A stretch of DNA of 64,000 nt from Betaproteobacteria bacterium (GCA_027492485.1 JAPUER010000007.1:54111-118110); one strand, 5' to 3'. Shown: positions 33,384 through 42,472, counted from the first letter of the stretch. Notes: generated by a model from the sequence alone, not told the origin. Made by a program: numbers and translations.

Positions 33384-33420
33384 TGCGCAACGCGCTAAGT
33401 CTTTCGTCCTCTGCGCAGCG

Positions 33421-34629
33421 CTAGTGCGCCGCCCACTGCACCGTCGAAAGGTCAACCCCATCGAGGTGCATATCCCACAGCGGGCTCATCGCGCGCAGCT
33501 TTTCGACGGTGCGCTTCATCGTGGCAATCGTGCGGTCGATGTCTTCTTCGGTGGTGAAGCGGCCGACCGTCATGCGGATCGAGCTGTGCGCCAGTTCGTC
33601 GCTGCGGCCCAATGCGCGCAGCACGTAACTCGGCTCCAGCGATGCCGAGGTACAGGCTGAGCCGGACGACACCGCGATTTCCTTCACACCCATGATCAGG
33701 CTTTCGCCTTCGACGAAGTTGAAGCTGACGTTCAGGTTGTGCGGAACGCGATGCTCCATGTCGCCGTTGATGAACACCTCGGGAATGTCTTTCAGGCCGT
33801 TGTAGAGGCGATCGCGCAGCATGCGGGTGCGCTCGTTCTCGGTCTTCATCTCCGCCTTCGCCAGACGGAAGGCCTCGCCCATGCCGACGATCTGGTGCGT
33901 CGCCAGCGTGCCCGAGCGGAAGCCGCGCTCGTGGCCACCGCCGTGAATCTGTGCCTCCAGCCGCACGCGCGGCTTTTTGCGCACGAACAGCGCACCCATG
34001 CCCTTCGGGCCATAGGTCTTGTGCGCCGAGAAGCTCATCAAATCGACCTTGAGATCGGCGAGGTCGATGTCGACCTTGCCGGTCGCCTGCGCGGCGTCGA
34101 CGTGGAAGATGATGCCCTTGCTGCGCGTGATCTCGGCGATTTCGCGGATCGGCTGGATGACGCCGATTTCGTTGTTGACGAACATCACCGACACCACAAT
34201 CGTGTCCGGCCGCAACGCCGCCCGAAACACATCCATGTCGATCAGGCCGTTCTCCTGCACGTCGAGATAGGTGACCTCGAAGCCCTGCCGCTCCAGCTCG
34301 CGCATGGTGTCGAGCGTGGCCTTGTGCTCGGTTTTCACGGTGATCAGATGCTTGCCGCGTTCCTTGTAGAACTGCGCCGCGCCCTTGAGCGCGAGGTTGA
34401 TCGACTCCGTCGCGCCGGACGTCCAGACGATCTCCTTGGGGTCGCAATTGACCAGCGCCGCGACGTGCTCGCGCGCCGCCTCCACTGCCGCCTCGGCCTC
34501 CCAGCCATAGGCATGCGAGCGCGACGCCGGGTTGCCGAAATGCTCGGTCAGCCACGGGATCATCTTCGCCGCCACCCGCGGGTCGACCGGGGTGGTGGCG
34601 CTGTAGTCCATGTAGATGGGCAAACTCAT
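33421..34629 (-). CDS. iscS: Cysteine desulfurase IscS
   Basis: IscS is the PLP enzyme that supplies sulfur from cysteine for Fe-S clusters and tRNA thiolation. The 402-residue protein has the PLP lysine K204 ([10 protein letters not shown]), the PLP-contacting [10 protein letters not shown] segment, and the active loop cysteine C326 in [14 protein letters not shown]. The start [14 protein letters not shown] is the conserved IscS N-terminus. It lies 26 bases after iscR. Confidence 0.97.
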   Translation of the reverse strand: MSLPIYMDYSATTPVDPRVAAKMIPWLTEHFGNPASRSHAYGWEAEAAVEAAREHVAALVNCDPKEIVWTSGATESINLALKGAAQFYKERGKHLITVKTEHKATLDTMRELERQGFEVTYLDVQENGLIDMDVFRAALRPDTIVVSVMFVNNEIGVIQPIREIAEITRSKGIIFHVDAAQATGKVDIDLADLKVDLMSFSAHKTYGPKGMGALFVRKKPRVRLEAQIHGGGHERGFRSGTLATHQIVGMGEAFRLAKAEMKTENERTRMLRDRLYNGLKDIPEVFINGDMEHRVPHNLNVSFNFVEGESLIMGVKEIAVSSGSACTSASLEPSYVLRALGRSDELAHSSIRMTVGRFTTEEDIDRTIATMKRTVEKLRAMSPLWDMHLDGVDLSTVQWAAH

Positions 34630-34655
34630 TGCAACTGCTCCGCTTGCCTGCTTGA

Positions 34656-35144
34656 CTAAATTGGGTAAGGCACGACCGGCGACAGCGGTGCCGTCGTCTT
34701 GCGGTGATCCTGCACCACGTGAATCGAGGGCGACTTGTGCTCTTTCGCGTCGTCCACCAGCGATTGCAGGCTCACGCCCTGCAGGTAGGTGAAGATGTGC
34801 GCGTTGAGGCTCGACCACAGGTGATGGGTCAGACAGATGCCGTCGTCGTGGCAGTTTCTCTCGCCGCCGCAATTGGTGGTGTCGATCGGTTCGTCCACCG
34901 CGAGGATGATGTCGGACACACTCACCGTGGCCGGCGGTTTGGCCAGGTTGTAGCCACCGCCCGGCCCGCGCACGCTTTCTACCAGCCCGTGCCGGCGCAG
35001 CTTGCCGAACAGTTGTTCGAGGTAGGACAGCGAAATCTTCTGCCGGTCCGACACTTCGGCCAGCGTGACCGGCCCTTCATGATTGAACAGCGCCACGTCG
35101 ATCATGGCGGTAACGGCGAAACGCCCCTTGGTGGTGAGTTTCAT
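34656..35144 (-). CDS. iscR: Fe-S cluster regulator IscR (Rrf2 family)
   Basis: IscR represses its own operon when it carries a [2Fe-2S] cluster. The 162-residue protein starts [19 protein letters not shown], the conserved Rrf2 winged helix with [26 protein letters not shown]. The cluster ligands C92, C98, C104 and H107 are present ([20 protein letters not shown]), so it is the holo-competent type. GGAG lies about 12 bases before the ATG. Two IscR-like boxes overlap and follow the upstream promoter. Confidence 0.97.
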   Translation of the reverse strand: MKLTTKGRFAVTAMIDVALFNHEGPVTLAEVSDRQKISLSYLEQLFGKLRRHGLVESVRGPGGGYNLAKPPATVSVSDIILAVDEPIDTTNCGGERNCHDDGICLTHHLWSSLNAHIFTYLQGVSLQSLVDDAKEHKSPSIHVVQDHRKTTAPLSPVVPYPI

Positions 35145-35217
35145 GACAGTCTTGCACTCCGGTTGAGGACCTTGCACATTCGCCGCCGCGTTCGCCGTGT
35201 GGCGTCGGTGGCGGAGA

Positions 35218-35238
35218 AAACTTGATCATTTCAGTCGG
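35218..35238 (-). promoter_or_regulatory. Second IscR type-1-like binding site
   Basis: On the minus strand the site reads CCGACTGAAATGATCAAG and continues TTT. It matches the type 1 IscR pattern YYGACTRWWWYAGTCRRSTAT in its left half, with one mismatch in the right half GTC. It lies immediately downstream of the -10 element and shares the GACTGAAA core with the first site, 29 bp away. Confidence 0.55.
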
Positions 35239-35267
35239 ATTATAGAAATTCCGACCGTTTCAGTCAA
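35239..35267 (-). promoter_or_regulatory. Sigma-70 promoter of the isc operon
   Basis: The minus strand has TTGACT, a 17-base spacer and TATAAT, a near-consensus sigma-70 promoter. It lies 95 bases upstream of the iscR start codon. The -35 hexamer and the spacer are covered by an IscR-like box, which explains feedback repression. Confidence 0.85.
35247..35267 (-). promoter_or_regulatory. First IscR type-1-like binding site overlapping the -35 element
   Basis: On the minus strand the site begins TTGACTGAAACGGTCGG and ends AATT. It matches the type 1 IscR consensus in both half-sites (GACT and GTCGG) with few deviations. It covers the -35 hexamer and most of the promoter spacer, the expected position for repression by cluster-loaded IscR. 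Confidence 0.65.
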
Positions 35268-35465
35268 GTGAATAGTTGAGTCTTTTAGTTGGATTTCAAG
35301 CAGGCAGCTTTTTGCCAGGATGCCTATTTCAATTGGGCTGGATGGCAAAAAACTGACAAAGTCGACAAATTGCAAAATATCGCCTCTTGCCCAATGTAGA
35401 TAAGGCTCTACACGAAAAGCCATTGGCGCGCGGCGACGCCACGGCCTGCGCCCGTGTTTCCCAAT

Positions 35466-35607
35466 CTATTGAGATTTCCCATATTGGCGACAAAACCCCC
35501 GTTCGCCCTGAGCGAAGCGAAGGGTCTGATGCTATTGGGGGTCAAACCCTTCGCTACGCTCAGGGCGAACGGTGGAGGTGTGTCGCGAATTATGAAAACC
35601 CCAATAG
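35466..35607. mobile_element. MITE-like element, copy 1 (142 bp)
   Basis: The segment has imperfect terminal inverted repeats of about 27 bp: CTATTGAGATTTCCCATATT at the left, and, read inward from the right, CTATTGGGGTTTTCATAATT. Both arms continue into a CGACA word. A second inner inverted repeat (GTTCGCCCTGAGCGAAG and CTACGCTCAGGGCGAAC, both next to CCCTTCGC/GCGAAGGG) makes the centre a long hairpin. It encodes no protein. The flanking bases on both sides are AAT, a possible 3-bp target duplication. A second copy at 63261-63403 shows it is dispersed. It lies between the isc promoter and the DUF2946 gene. Confidence 0.78.
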
Positions 35608-35616
35608 AATTGGATC

Positions 35617-36009
35617 ATGCACCTGCGCCGTGTCCATCGTCGAACCGCTGCCGCGCTCACCGCGCTGCTGATGCTGTTCGCGGCGCTGGCGCCCTCGGTT
35701 GCCGGCGCGTTGGGCATCACCTCACCCGCCATGTGGGCAGAGCTGTGCTCCGCCGACGGCGGCAAGCGCGTCGTGCTCGACACCTCGTCGCCCGCCGGCA
35801 GCGATGACCGTTCCGCGATGCAACAGGCGAGCGAGCACTGCCCGTTCTGCCACATCGAACAGGCGCCGGCAGCGCTGCCGCCGGCACCGCCGCCCGCCGT
35901 TCCGCACCTGCTCGCGCATGCCGAGTTTCCGGCGCTTTTCTACGCCGCACCGCGCCCGCCGCACGCCTGGGCGCCGGCGCACTCGCGCGCCCCACCGCAA
36001 CACGCCTGA
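35617..36009 (+). CDS. DUF2946 family small secreted protein
   Basis: This 130-residue protein has a basic N-terminus, a hydrophobic signal segment and the typical DUF2946 Cys/His core: CSADGGKR (C44) and HCPFCHIE (H74, C75, C78, H79). The rest is Pro/Ala-rich and ends GAPPQHA-like. DUF2946 proteins are usually found beside copper transport genes and are thought to bind metal, but no mechanism is established. Here it opens a rightward set with PCu(A)C, YcnI and a TonB receptor. It starts 9 bases after the MITE-like element ends, so its promoter may be within or upstream of that element. Confidence 0.8.
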   Translation: MHLRRVHRRTAAALTALLMLFAALAPSVAGALGITSPAMWAELCSADGGKRVVLDTSSPAGSDDRSAMQQASEHCPFCHIEQAPAALPPAPPPAVPHLLAHAEFPALFYAAPRPPHAWAPAHSRAPPQHA

Positions 36010-36241
36010 TCGCGCGTAGCGACTGCCGCCGCCATTGACCTGGCGGCGCGGTTGCCGTCAGCGTCGTTCGCAGGCTTCCGTTCTCCCACCAGCGCGCAAC
36101 CACATTCGCGGTTGCGGTCGACTGGCCCGCTGCCACGCTTGCACGCCTCCAACGTCGCCACGCCGTCGCCGCATCGTTGCCGGTTAACCGGTGACGCCCG
36201 TTTTTTCCCCGATTCTTTTCAATCTCATCAAGGACTGTTCC

Positions 36242-36709
36242 ATGAAAACGCTCAAAACATTCGCTTCTCTCGCTGTCGCCGCAACGGCATTCGCCGCTGG
36301 CGCACAGGTCAGCGTGGTCGATCCCTGGGTCCGCGCCACGGTGCCGCAGCAAAAGGCCACCGGTGCCTTCATGCAATTGAAGGCCGAGCAAAGCATGCGT
36401 CTCGTCGCCGGCAAATCGCCGGTCGCCGGCAGCGTCGAAATTCACGAAATGACGATGGACAACGGCGTGATGAAGATGCGTCAGGTTCCCGGCATCGAGA
36501 TTCCGGCCGGACAGACGCTCGAGCTCAAGCCCGGCAGCTACCACGTCATGCTGATGGGGCTGAAGCAGCAGGTGAAGGATGGCGACGCGGTCCCCATCAC
36601 GCTCGAGTTTGTCGGACTCGACAACAAGAAGCACACGATGGAAATCAAGGCGCCGGCGCGACCGCTCAACGCGAGCGCCGCGATGCCAGCCGCGGCGCAC
36701 AAGCATTAG
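36242..36709 (+). CDS. Periplasmic copper chaperone PCu(A)C
   Basis: This 155-residue protein has a signal peptide ending FAAGAQ and a single PCu(A)C domain. The copper motif H(M)-x10-M-x21-H-x-M is matched exactly by H68, M79, H101 and M103. It binds Cu(I), and in other bacteria it serves cytochrome oxidase assembly or copper import. The C-terminus (AAAHKH) adds histidines. It lies in an operon-like set with DUF2946, YcnI and a TonB receptor. An upstream in-frame ATG exists but gives a longer N-terminus before the signal peptide. Confidence 0.93.
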   Translation: MKTLKTFASLAVAATAFAAGAQVSVVDPWVRATVPQQKATGAFMQLKAEQSMRLVAGKSPVAGSVEIHEMTMDNGVMKMRQVPGIEIPAGQTLELKPGSYHVMLMGLKQQVKDGDAVPITLEFVGLDNKKHTMEIKAPARPLNASAAMPAAAHKH

Positions 36710-36770
36710 CCCGTCAACGCCGGCTACCTGCAACGGGCCAGCTTCTGCGCCCAGAACATTCATTCGCAAC

Positions 36771-37340
36771 ATGAAAACCATCGTCATATCGTTCGCCGCG
36801 GCATTGCTATGCGGCAGTGCGGCGCATGCGCACGTCGTCCTCGATCAGCGCGCGGCGCCAGCCGGCAGCTACTACCGCGGTGCTTTCCGCGTCGGGCACG
36901 GCTGCGACGGCTCGGCGACCGTCGCGCTCACCGTGCGCCTGCCCGCCGGCGTGCGCGGCGCCAAGCCCATGCCGAAGCCCGGCTGGAGCATCGAACGCCG
37001 TGTCGAAAAGCTCGCCCACCCCTACGACTCACACGGCAAGTCAGTCGCCGAAGAGGTCGTCGCCATCACCTGGCGTGGTGGACCGTTGCCCGATGCCTTC
37101 TTCGACGAATTCGCTATTCAGATGCAACTGCCGGCAACGCCGGGGCCACTCTGGTTCAAGGTGTTGCAGCAGTGCGAGAAAGGCGAGATCGACTGGGCAA
37201 CGCTGCCCGTCGACGGCACCGGCACGCGCGGCATCAAGGCGCCGGCGGCGCTGCTTGAAGTAACCGCCGTGCCCGCAACGACACCAGGCGGATCGGCAAC
37301 CGCAAATCCTGCCACACCACCGGCCGTGCACAAGCACTGA
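36771..37340 (+). CDS. YcnI-like (DUF1775) copper-binding protein
   Basis: This 189-residue protein has a signal peptide with cleavage after SAAHA, leaving H21 as the mature N-terminal residue. DUF1775 proteins such as YcnI of Bacillus bind Cu(II) through that N-terminal histidine and a conserved Trp and Glu. Segments such as AGSYYRGAFRVGHGCDGSAT and PMPKPGWSIE are typical. The tail ends AVHKH, again with histidines. It follows PCu(A)C by 61 bases, consistent with joint copper handling. The C-terminal membrane anchor of some homologues is missing. Confidence 0.9.
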   Translation: MKTIVISFAAALLCGSAAHAHVVLDQRAAPAGSYYRGAFRVGHGCDGSATVALTVRLPAGVRGAKPMPKPGWSIERRVEKLAHPYDSHGKSVAEEVVAITWRGGPLPDAFFDEFAIQMQLPATPGPLWFKVLQQCEKGEIDWATLPVDGTGTRGIKAPAALLEVTAVPATTPGGSATANPATPPAVHKH

Positions 37341-37406
37341 CCGCAGCAGCCGTCATGGGTGCGGCTGACGCACCCACGCAACCCTTTCGCGAGACAACAC
37401 AATCCT

Positions 37407-39761
37407 ATGAACGCCAGAATGAAACTGCTCGCCGCAGCCGTCGCGGCAGCCCACACCTGCGCCTCGGCGCAGGACGGGGCGACCGCCGCCGCGGCGGACG
37501 GGGCCGCCAACGCGCCCGGCAAGAAGCTCGGCATCGTCGTGATCACCGGCAACCAGCCGACCTCGCTGCCGACGCAAATCCCGACCACGATGGAAGGCAT
37601 CGATGCCAGGCAGATCGAGCGCTACATCAACGCCACCGACAGCGAAGACGTACTGAAATATTTTCCGAGCCTCCTGGTGCGCAAACGCTACGAGGGTGAC
37701 TACAACCACGCGATCCTCTCCACCCGCGCCTCCGGCACCGGCAACAGCGCGCGCTCGCTGGTCTTCGCCGACGGCATCCAGCTCTCCAACCTGCTCGGCA
37801 ACGGTGTCGGCGGTCTCTCGTTCCCGCCGCGCTGGGGACTGGTGGCACCGGAAGAGATTGCGCGAGTCGACGTGATGTACGGCCCCTTCTCGGCCGCGTA
37901 TAGCGGCAACTCGGCCGGTGCCGTGGTCGACTATCGGACGCGGATGCCCGATGCGTTCGAGGCGCACGTCGCCAGCAACCTCAGCTACCAGCCGTTCGAT
38001 CTCTACAACACGCATACCAGCTACAAGGCCTGGCAGACCAGCGCATCGCTGGGCAGCCGCAGCGGCGCCTGGTCGTGGTGGCTGGCGGTCAACCATATGG
38101 ACAGCGACGGCCAGCCGCTCACTTTTGCCACCCGGCTGCTGAGCACCGGCACAGCAGGCACCGGCGGCACCGCTGTCACCGGCGCCGTGCGCGACGACAA
38201 CAACGCCGGTCAGCCGTGGTGGATTGTCGGCACCGGCACCCAGTACCGCACGCGGCAGGATCACGCCAAGGTGAAGCTCGCCTACGACTTGTCGCCAACG
38301 GTACGCGCCAGCTACACCTTCGGTCTCTGGCAGAACGACGTCGACAACACGCCGGAGAGTTATCTGCGCAACGCCGCCGGGCAGCCGGTTTACAGCGGCG
38401 CGATCAACATCGATGGCCGCGTATTCGGCGCTGTGACCGGTGGCGATTTCGTCACCTCGCATCAGGACAGTTCGCACAGCATGCACGGCCTGTCGATCAA
38501 GAGCAATACCAAGGCGGAGTGGGACTGGGAGCTCGCCGCCAGCCGCTACCGGTACGACCGCGATCAACTGCGCCAGAACGCGGCGGGCAACACGCTGCCC
38601 GCCGCAGCCGCAGGCGGCGCCGGGACCATCGCCGATGGCGGCGGCAGCGGCTGGACGACGCTGGTGGCGCGCGGGACGTGGCGGCCGCTGTGGGCGCAGG
38701 GTACGCACGTCGTCGATTTCGGCGTCGGACGCGATGACTACCGGCTGCGCTTCAGAACCTCGTCGATCGCCGGCAACTGGCAGACCGATGCGGCCGGCGT
38801 GCTGGCCAGCAACGTCCAGGGCGAAACGCGCCTGCTGAACCTGTGGGCGCAGGATGCCTGGACGTTCGACCCGCGCTGGAAAGCAGTGTTCGGCCTGCGC
38901 GCCGAGCAGTGGCAAGCCGCGGACGGTCTGACCGCGTTCTCGCCGGTCAGCGCCCTCGCCTATCCATCGCGCAGGGAAAACTACGTTTCACCCAAAGCGG
39001 CGATCAGTTTTCAGGCAAGCCCGGACACGGTCGTCAAGGCCTCGCTCGGCCGTGCCATCCGCGTCCCGACCGTCGCCGAGCTTTACGGCGCAACCGCAAC
39101 GACCAACTCCCAGTTCATCAACGATCCGAACTTGCGCGCGGAACGCTCGTGGACGGGCGAGCTTTCTGCCGAACGGGATTTCGGCAGCACCACACTGCGC
39201 GCCACCGCGTTTGCCGAGGACAGCCGCGACGCCCTGTATTCGCAAACGATCTTCGACGCCATCGCCAACCGCAATATTTCGCGCGTGGTCAATGTCGGCC
39301 GCATCGCCACCCAGGGCGTCGAGCTGGCGGCCAACGTGCAGGACGCCGGCGTCAGGGGGCTCGACCTGCTCGGCAGCGTGACTTACGCCAGTTCCATCAT
39401 CAAGGAAAACGCGGGCTTCGTTGCGACACCGGGCGACACCATCGGCAAGTGGCAGCCCAACATCCCGAAATGGCGCGCCACTGCGCTGGCAAGCTATCGC
39501 ATCAATTCTGCGTGGACGGCAACGCTTGCCGCGCGCTACAGCGGCACCCAGTACCGCACGCTGAACAACGCCGACGTCAACGGCTTCACCTATCAGGGCG
39601 TGAGCCGGTTTTTCACCGTCGACGCACGCGCCACCTGGAAGGTGAACGACACGCTGACGGCAGCGATTGGCGTCGACAATCTGAACAACTACCGGTACTG
39701 GAACTTCCATCCCTATCCGCAGCGCACCTATTTCGCCAGCCTGCGCGGCGACTGGCGCTAG
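37407..39761 (+). CDS. TonB-dependent outer-membrane receptor, probable copper uptake
   Basis: This 784-residue protein has a short signal peptide, a plug domain (VVITGNQPTSLPTQIPTT, then IERVDVMYGPFSAAYSGNSAGAVVD-like) and a 22-strand barrel ending in an aromatic final strand with terminal DWR. No TonB box could be confirmed. It lies in the same direction as DUF2946, PCu(A)C and YcnI. In related genomes such receptors are grouped with copper chaperones and are related to OprC/NosA-type copper channels. Ligand specificity is therefore inferred from context. No terminator was found between it and the convergent GST gene. Confidence 0.88.
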   Translation: MNARMKLLAAAVAAAHTCASAQDGATAAAADGAANAPGKKLGIVVITGNQPTSLPTQIPTTMEGIDARQIERYINATDSEDVLKYFPSLLVRKRYEGDYNHAILSTRASGTGNSARSLVFADGIQLSNLLGNGVGGLSFPPRWGLVAPEEIARVDVMYGPFSAAYSGNSAGAVVDYRTRMPDAFEAHVASNLSYQPFDLYNTHTSYKAWQTSASLGSRSGAWSWWLAVNHMDSDGQPLTFATRLLSTGTAGTGGTAVTGAVRDDNNAGQPWWIVGTGTQYRTRQDHAKVKLAYDLSPTVRASYTFGLWQNDVDNTPESYLRNAAGQPVYSGAINIDGRVFGAVTGGDFVTSHQDSSHSMHGLSIKSNTKAEWDWELAASRYRYDRDQLRQNAAGNTLPAAAAGGAGTIADGGGSGWTTLVARGTWRPLWAQGTHVVDFGVGRDDYRLRFRTSSIAGNWQTDAAGVLASNVQGETRLLNLWAQDAWTFDPRWKAVFGLRAEQWQAADGLTAFSPVSALAYPSRRENYVSPKAAISFQASPDTVVKASLGRAIRVPTVAELYGATATTNSQFINDPNLRAERSWTGELSAERDFGSTTLRATAFAEDSRDALYSQTIFDAIANRNISRVVNVGRIATQGVELAANVQDAGVRGLDLLGSVTYASSIIKENAGFVATPGDTIGKWQPNIPKWRATALASYRINSAWTATLAARYSGTQYRTLNNADVNGFTYQGVSRFFTVDARATWKVNDTLTAAIGVDNLNNYRYWNFHPYPQRTYFASLRGDWR

Positions 39762-39813
39762 AAGCTGCCGCGCAAGCGGTCAGCGACGCCGACGATTCCG
39801 GCACGGCCGTACC

Positions 39814-40518
39814 TCAACCTCGCGCCGGAATCGCCAGTCCCCTTGCCACGGCAGGGCGCGCCACAAACGCGTCGAGCGCACGCGCCACCTGCGGAAAATC
39901 GCCGAAGCCAACCAACTCGCCGGCGCCGTAGAAGCCGATCAGGTTGCGCACCCAGGGAAAGCAGGCGATGTCGGCGATGCTGTAGTCGTCGCCGAGGATC
40001 CATCGGCGCGTCGCCAGGCGCCGGTCGAGAACGCCGAGCAGGCGCTTGGATTCGGCGACATAGCGGTCCCGTGGCCGTTTGTCCTCATATTCCTTGCCGG
40101 CAAACTTGTGAAAGAAGCCAAGCTGGCCGAACATCGGGCCGATGCCGCCCATCTGGAACATGACCCACTGGATGGCCTCGTAGCGACCGGCGGCGTCATG
40201 CGGGATGAACTGGCCGGTCTTTTCGGCAAGGTAGATCAGGATGGCGCCCGATTCGAATAGCGCCAGCGGTTTGCCGCCCGGCCCGGCAGGGTCGATGATG
40301 GCGGGGATTTTGTTGTTCGGGTTGAGCGACAGAAAGGCCGGCGACATCTGATCGTTGCTCTCGAAGCTCACCAGATGCGGCTCATACGGCAGTCCGGTCT
40401 CCTCCAGCATGATCGACACCTTGACGCCGTTGGGTGTCGGCAGCGAATAGAGCTGGATACGATCGGGGTACAGCGCCGGCCACTTTTGGGTGATCGGAAA
40501 GGCGTCGAGACTGGCCAT
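39814..40518 (-). CDS. Glutathione S-transferase family protein
   Basis: This 234-residue protein has the thioredoxin-like GST N-terminal domain (IQLYSLPTPNGVKVSIMLEETGLPYE, then NNKIPAIIDPAG and ALFESGAILIYLAEKTG) and an all-helical C-terminal domain. The N-terminal tail before the first strand and the TPNG residues in the glutathione-binding loop recall the YfcG/YghU group of disulfide-bond oxidoreductase-like GSTs. The substrate is unknown. It is convergent with the TonB receptor gene and stands alone. Confidence 0.9.
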   Translation of the reverse strand: MASLDAFPITQKWPALYPDRIQLYSLPTPNGVKVSIMLEETGLPYEPHLVSFESNDQMSPAFLSLNPNNKIPAIIDPAGPGGKPLALFESGAILIYLAEKTGQFIPHDAAGRYEAIQWVMFQMGGIGPMFGQLGFFHKFAGKEYEDKRPRDRYVAESKRLLGVLDRRLATRRWILGDDYSIADIACFPWVRNLIGFYGAGELVGFGDFPQVARALDAFVARPAVARGLAIPARG

Positions 40519-40643
40519 GAGAATTCCTGGTGATTGGCGGTAGGGTCTGCCACTGCCGGCAGACGTAGCGGGCATCTGTGGCCGGATCGCGCCGAATCAA
40601 CAACCCGGCAGGCGGGCTCGTGGCTGCGCCGTGCGCAACGGCC

Positions 40644-41225
40644 CTATCGCAGCCACCAAATCAGCGCAACGATCACCAGCGCCGCCGCGCCGCAATACCA
40701 GAGCCAGCGCCCGGCGGTTGACGGCGCCGCCGATGCGCCGGGCACCACCGCGCCACCGACCGCGCCCGGCGGCACGTCGGCATTCGGCGCCCCGACCAGT
40801 TCGCCAAACCGGGTGAAGAAATCATCGGCCACCTTCTTCGCCGCGGCGTCGATCAGCCGCGAGCCCACCTGCGCCAGTTTGCCGCCCACCTGCGACGACG
40901 CGCTGTAGCTGAGCCTGGTCTGACCGCCCTCCTCGGCGAGCGACACCGCCGCCGTCCCCTTGGCGAAGCCGGCGGCTCCGCCATTGCCCTCGAACACCAG
41001 CGTGTAGCTCTCCGGCGCCTTGACATCTTCGAGACGTATCTTGCCCTTGAACTTTGCGGAAACCGGCCCGACGCGCACCGACATCGCCGCGTCGAGCGAG
41101 CCATCGTCTTGCCGCTCCAGCGAGTCGCAGCCGATCACGCATTGCTTCAACACGCCGGGATCGTTGAGCGCCACCCACACCTTGTCGCGCGGCGCATTGA
41201 TCATGCGAAAGTCGTTCATTTCCAT
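40644..41225 (-). CDS. coxG: CoxG family protein (SRPBCC), membrane-anchored
   Basis: This 193-residue protein is the last gene of a leftward cox-type operon. The SRPBCC/CoxG domain covers about residues 1-145 (MNDFRMINAPRDKVWVALNDPGVLKQCVIGCDSLE, then RLSYSASSQVGGKLAQVGSRLI). A Pro/Ala linker and a C-terminal membrane helix (WYCGAAALVIVALIWWL) follow. In Afipia CoxG is needed to anchor carbon monoxide dehydrogenase to the membrane. Here it may anchor the related enzyme. AAGGAG lies before the chosen ATG, and the gene overlaps the coxE end by 10 bases. Confidence 0.9.
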   Translation of the reverse strand: MEMNDFRMINAPRDKVWVALNDPGVLKQCVIGCDSLERQDDGSLDAAMSVRVGPVSAKFKGKIRLEDVKAPESYTLVFEGNGGAAGFAKGTAAVSLAEEGGQTRLSYSASSQVGGKLAQVGSRLIDAAAKKVADDFFTRFGELVGAPNADVPPGAVGGAVVPGASAAPSTAGRWLWYCGAAALVIVALIWWLR

Positions 41226-42472
41226 CGTTTCATCTCCTTCTGTGGCGACGCGGCGGACAACGCCGCCGCAATATCGCCGATCGCATTCAGGTTGTGCACC
41301 GGCACGAACGCGTGTACGTGGGGCAGCAGCGCTCTTACCCCTGCCGCGCGCGGCTCGAAGCCGTCGTAGCGCAACAGCGGGTTCATCCAGATCAGATTGC
41401 GGCAACTTCTGCCCAGACGGTCGGCCGCACTGGCCAGCAGCGCGGTGTCCTCGCGATCCAGTCCGTCGGTCAACAGCAATACCTGTGCCCCGTAACCAAG
41501 CACACGGCGCGACCAGCGCAGGTTGAACTCGTGCAGGCTGGCGCCAATGCGGGTGCCGCCGCTCCAGTCCGGCGCCGCGTCCGTGACGCGCGCCAGCGCC
41601 ACGTCCACATCCTGCCCCCGCAAGTGACGCGTCACCCTGGTCAGGCGTGTGCCAAACAGGAACACTTCCAGCTTCTGGGGACGACCGCCTGCGTTGCTTG
41701 CCGTGGTATTGGCCAATGCATGCACGAAATGCAGGAACATCCGCGTATAGCGGTGCATCGAGCCGGAAATGTCGCACAGCACCACCAGTTTCGGCGGGCG
41801 CTCGCCGGGCCGGGTGCGCCGGATGCGGATGATTTCACCGCCGCTCTTGCGACTTTCGTGCAGGCAGGCCCGCAAGTCGATGCGCCCCTGCCGCCACGCG
41901 ACGCCACGCCGCGAACGTAGCGGCCGGGCCGGCAAGGCAAGCGCGGCGGCCGCCTTGCGGGCGGCATCCCATTCCGCCGCGTTCATCTGCTCGAAGTCCA
42001 TGCGCTGCAATTTTTCGCTTGCCGAGAAGGTCAGCGCGGCATCGAAGTGAACTTCCTCCTGCTGGTTGGGCAGGCGCTTTGGGTCGCGCGTCGGCGCATC
42101 GGGCGCAAACGCATCGCTCAGGCGCTGTGGTGGCGGCGGTGGTGGCGGCGTTTGCCCTCGTCCCTGCACCGTCGGCAGCAGCGCGTTGAGCATCTTCTCC
42201 TGAATCTGCGGGTCTTTCCAGAACAGGTCGAAGGCGATGTCGAACAACTCGCGATGCTCCGGCCGTGAAATCAGCGTCGAACGCAAGGCCGCGCGAATGT
42301 CCGCACGACGTTCGATGCCGGCTGCTTCGACCTGCGCCAGCGCGTTGAGGGTGCTGGCGGTACCGGCGCGCACGCCTGCCGCCCGCATCAGGCGCACAAA
42401 ATGAACGATGTTGTTGGCGAGCGCCCCGGTCGCCGCGCCGGCTGCGATGTGCAAAGGCCTACTTGCTTGCAT
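41216..42472 (-). CDS. coxE: CoxE-like VWA-domain protein
   Basis: This 418-residue cytoplasmic protein has a C-terminal von Willebrand A domain with the metal-ion motif LCDISGSM (D-x-S-x-S). It works as the partner of a MoxR AAA+ ATPase. In the Afipia CO dehydrogenase system CoxD and CoxE mature the active-site copper and sulfur. The N-terminal part is helical, with a Pro-rich linker (TPPPPPPP). The gene overlaps moxR by 14 bases and coxG by 10 bases, so the three are coupled. Confidence 0.92.
   Translation of the reverse strand: MQASRPLHIAAGAATGALANNIVHFVRLMRAAGVRAGTASTLNALAQVEAAGIERRADIRAALRSTLISRPEHRELFDIAFDLFWKDPQIQEKMLNALLPTVQGRGQTPPPPPPPQRLSDAFAPDAPTRDPKRLPNQQEEVHFDAALTFSASEKLQRMDFEQMNAAEWDAARKAAAALALPARPLRSRRGVAWRQGRIDLRACLHESRKSGGEIIRIRRTRPGERPPKLVVLCDISGSMHRYTRMFLHFVHALANTTASNAGGRPQKLEVFLFGTRLTRVTRHLRGQDVDVALARVTDAAPDWSGGTRIGASLHEFNLRWSRRVLGYGAQVLLLTDGLDREDTALLASAADRLGRSCRNLIWMNPLLRYDGFEPRAAGVRALLPHVHAFVPVHNLNAIGDIAAALSAASPQKEMKRWK

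Noticed and set aside
33340-33385. CATTCGT tandem repeats as a CRISPR array
   Set aside because: Units are 7 bases, directly adjacent and without spacers. No cas gene is in the window.
35500-35575. Inner hairpin of the MITE-like element as an intrinsic terminator for the isc or DUF2946 transcripts
   Set aside because: No T-tract follows on either strand, and the same hairpin occurs in copy 2 away from any gene end.
37353-38915. Long minus-strand open frame opposite the TonB receptor
   Set aside because: It has no domain or signal peptide and mirrors the receptor's codon bias.
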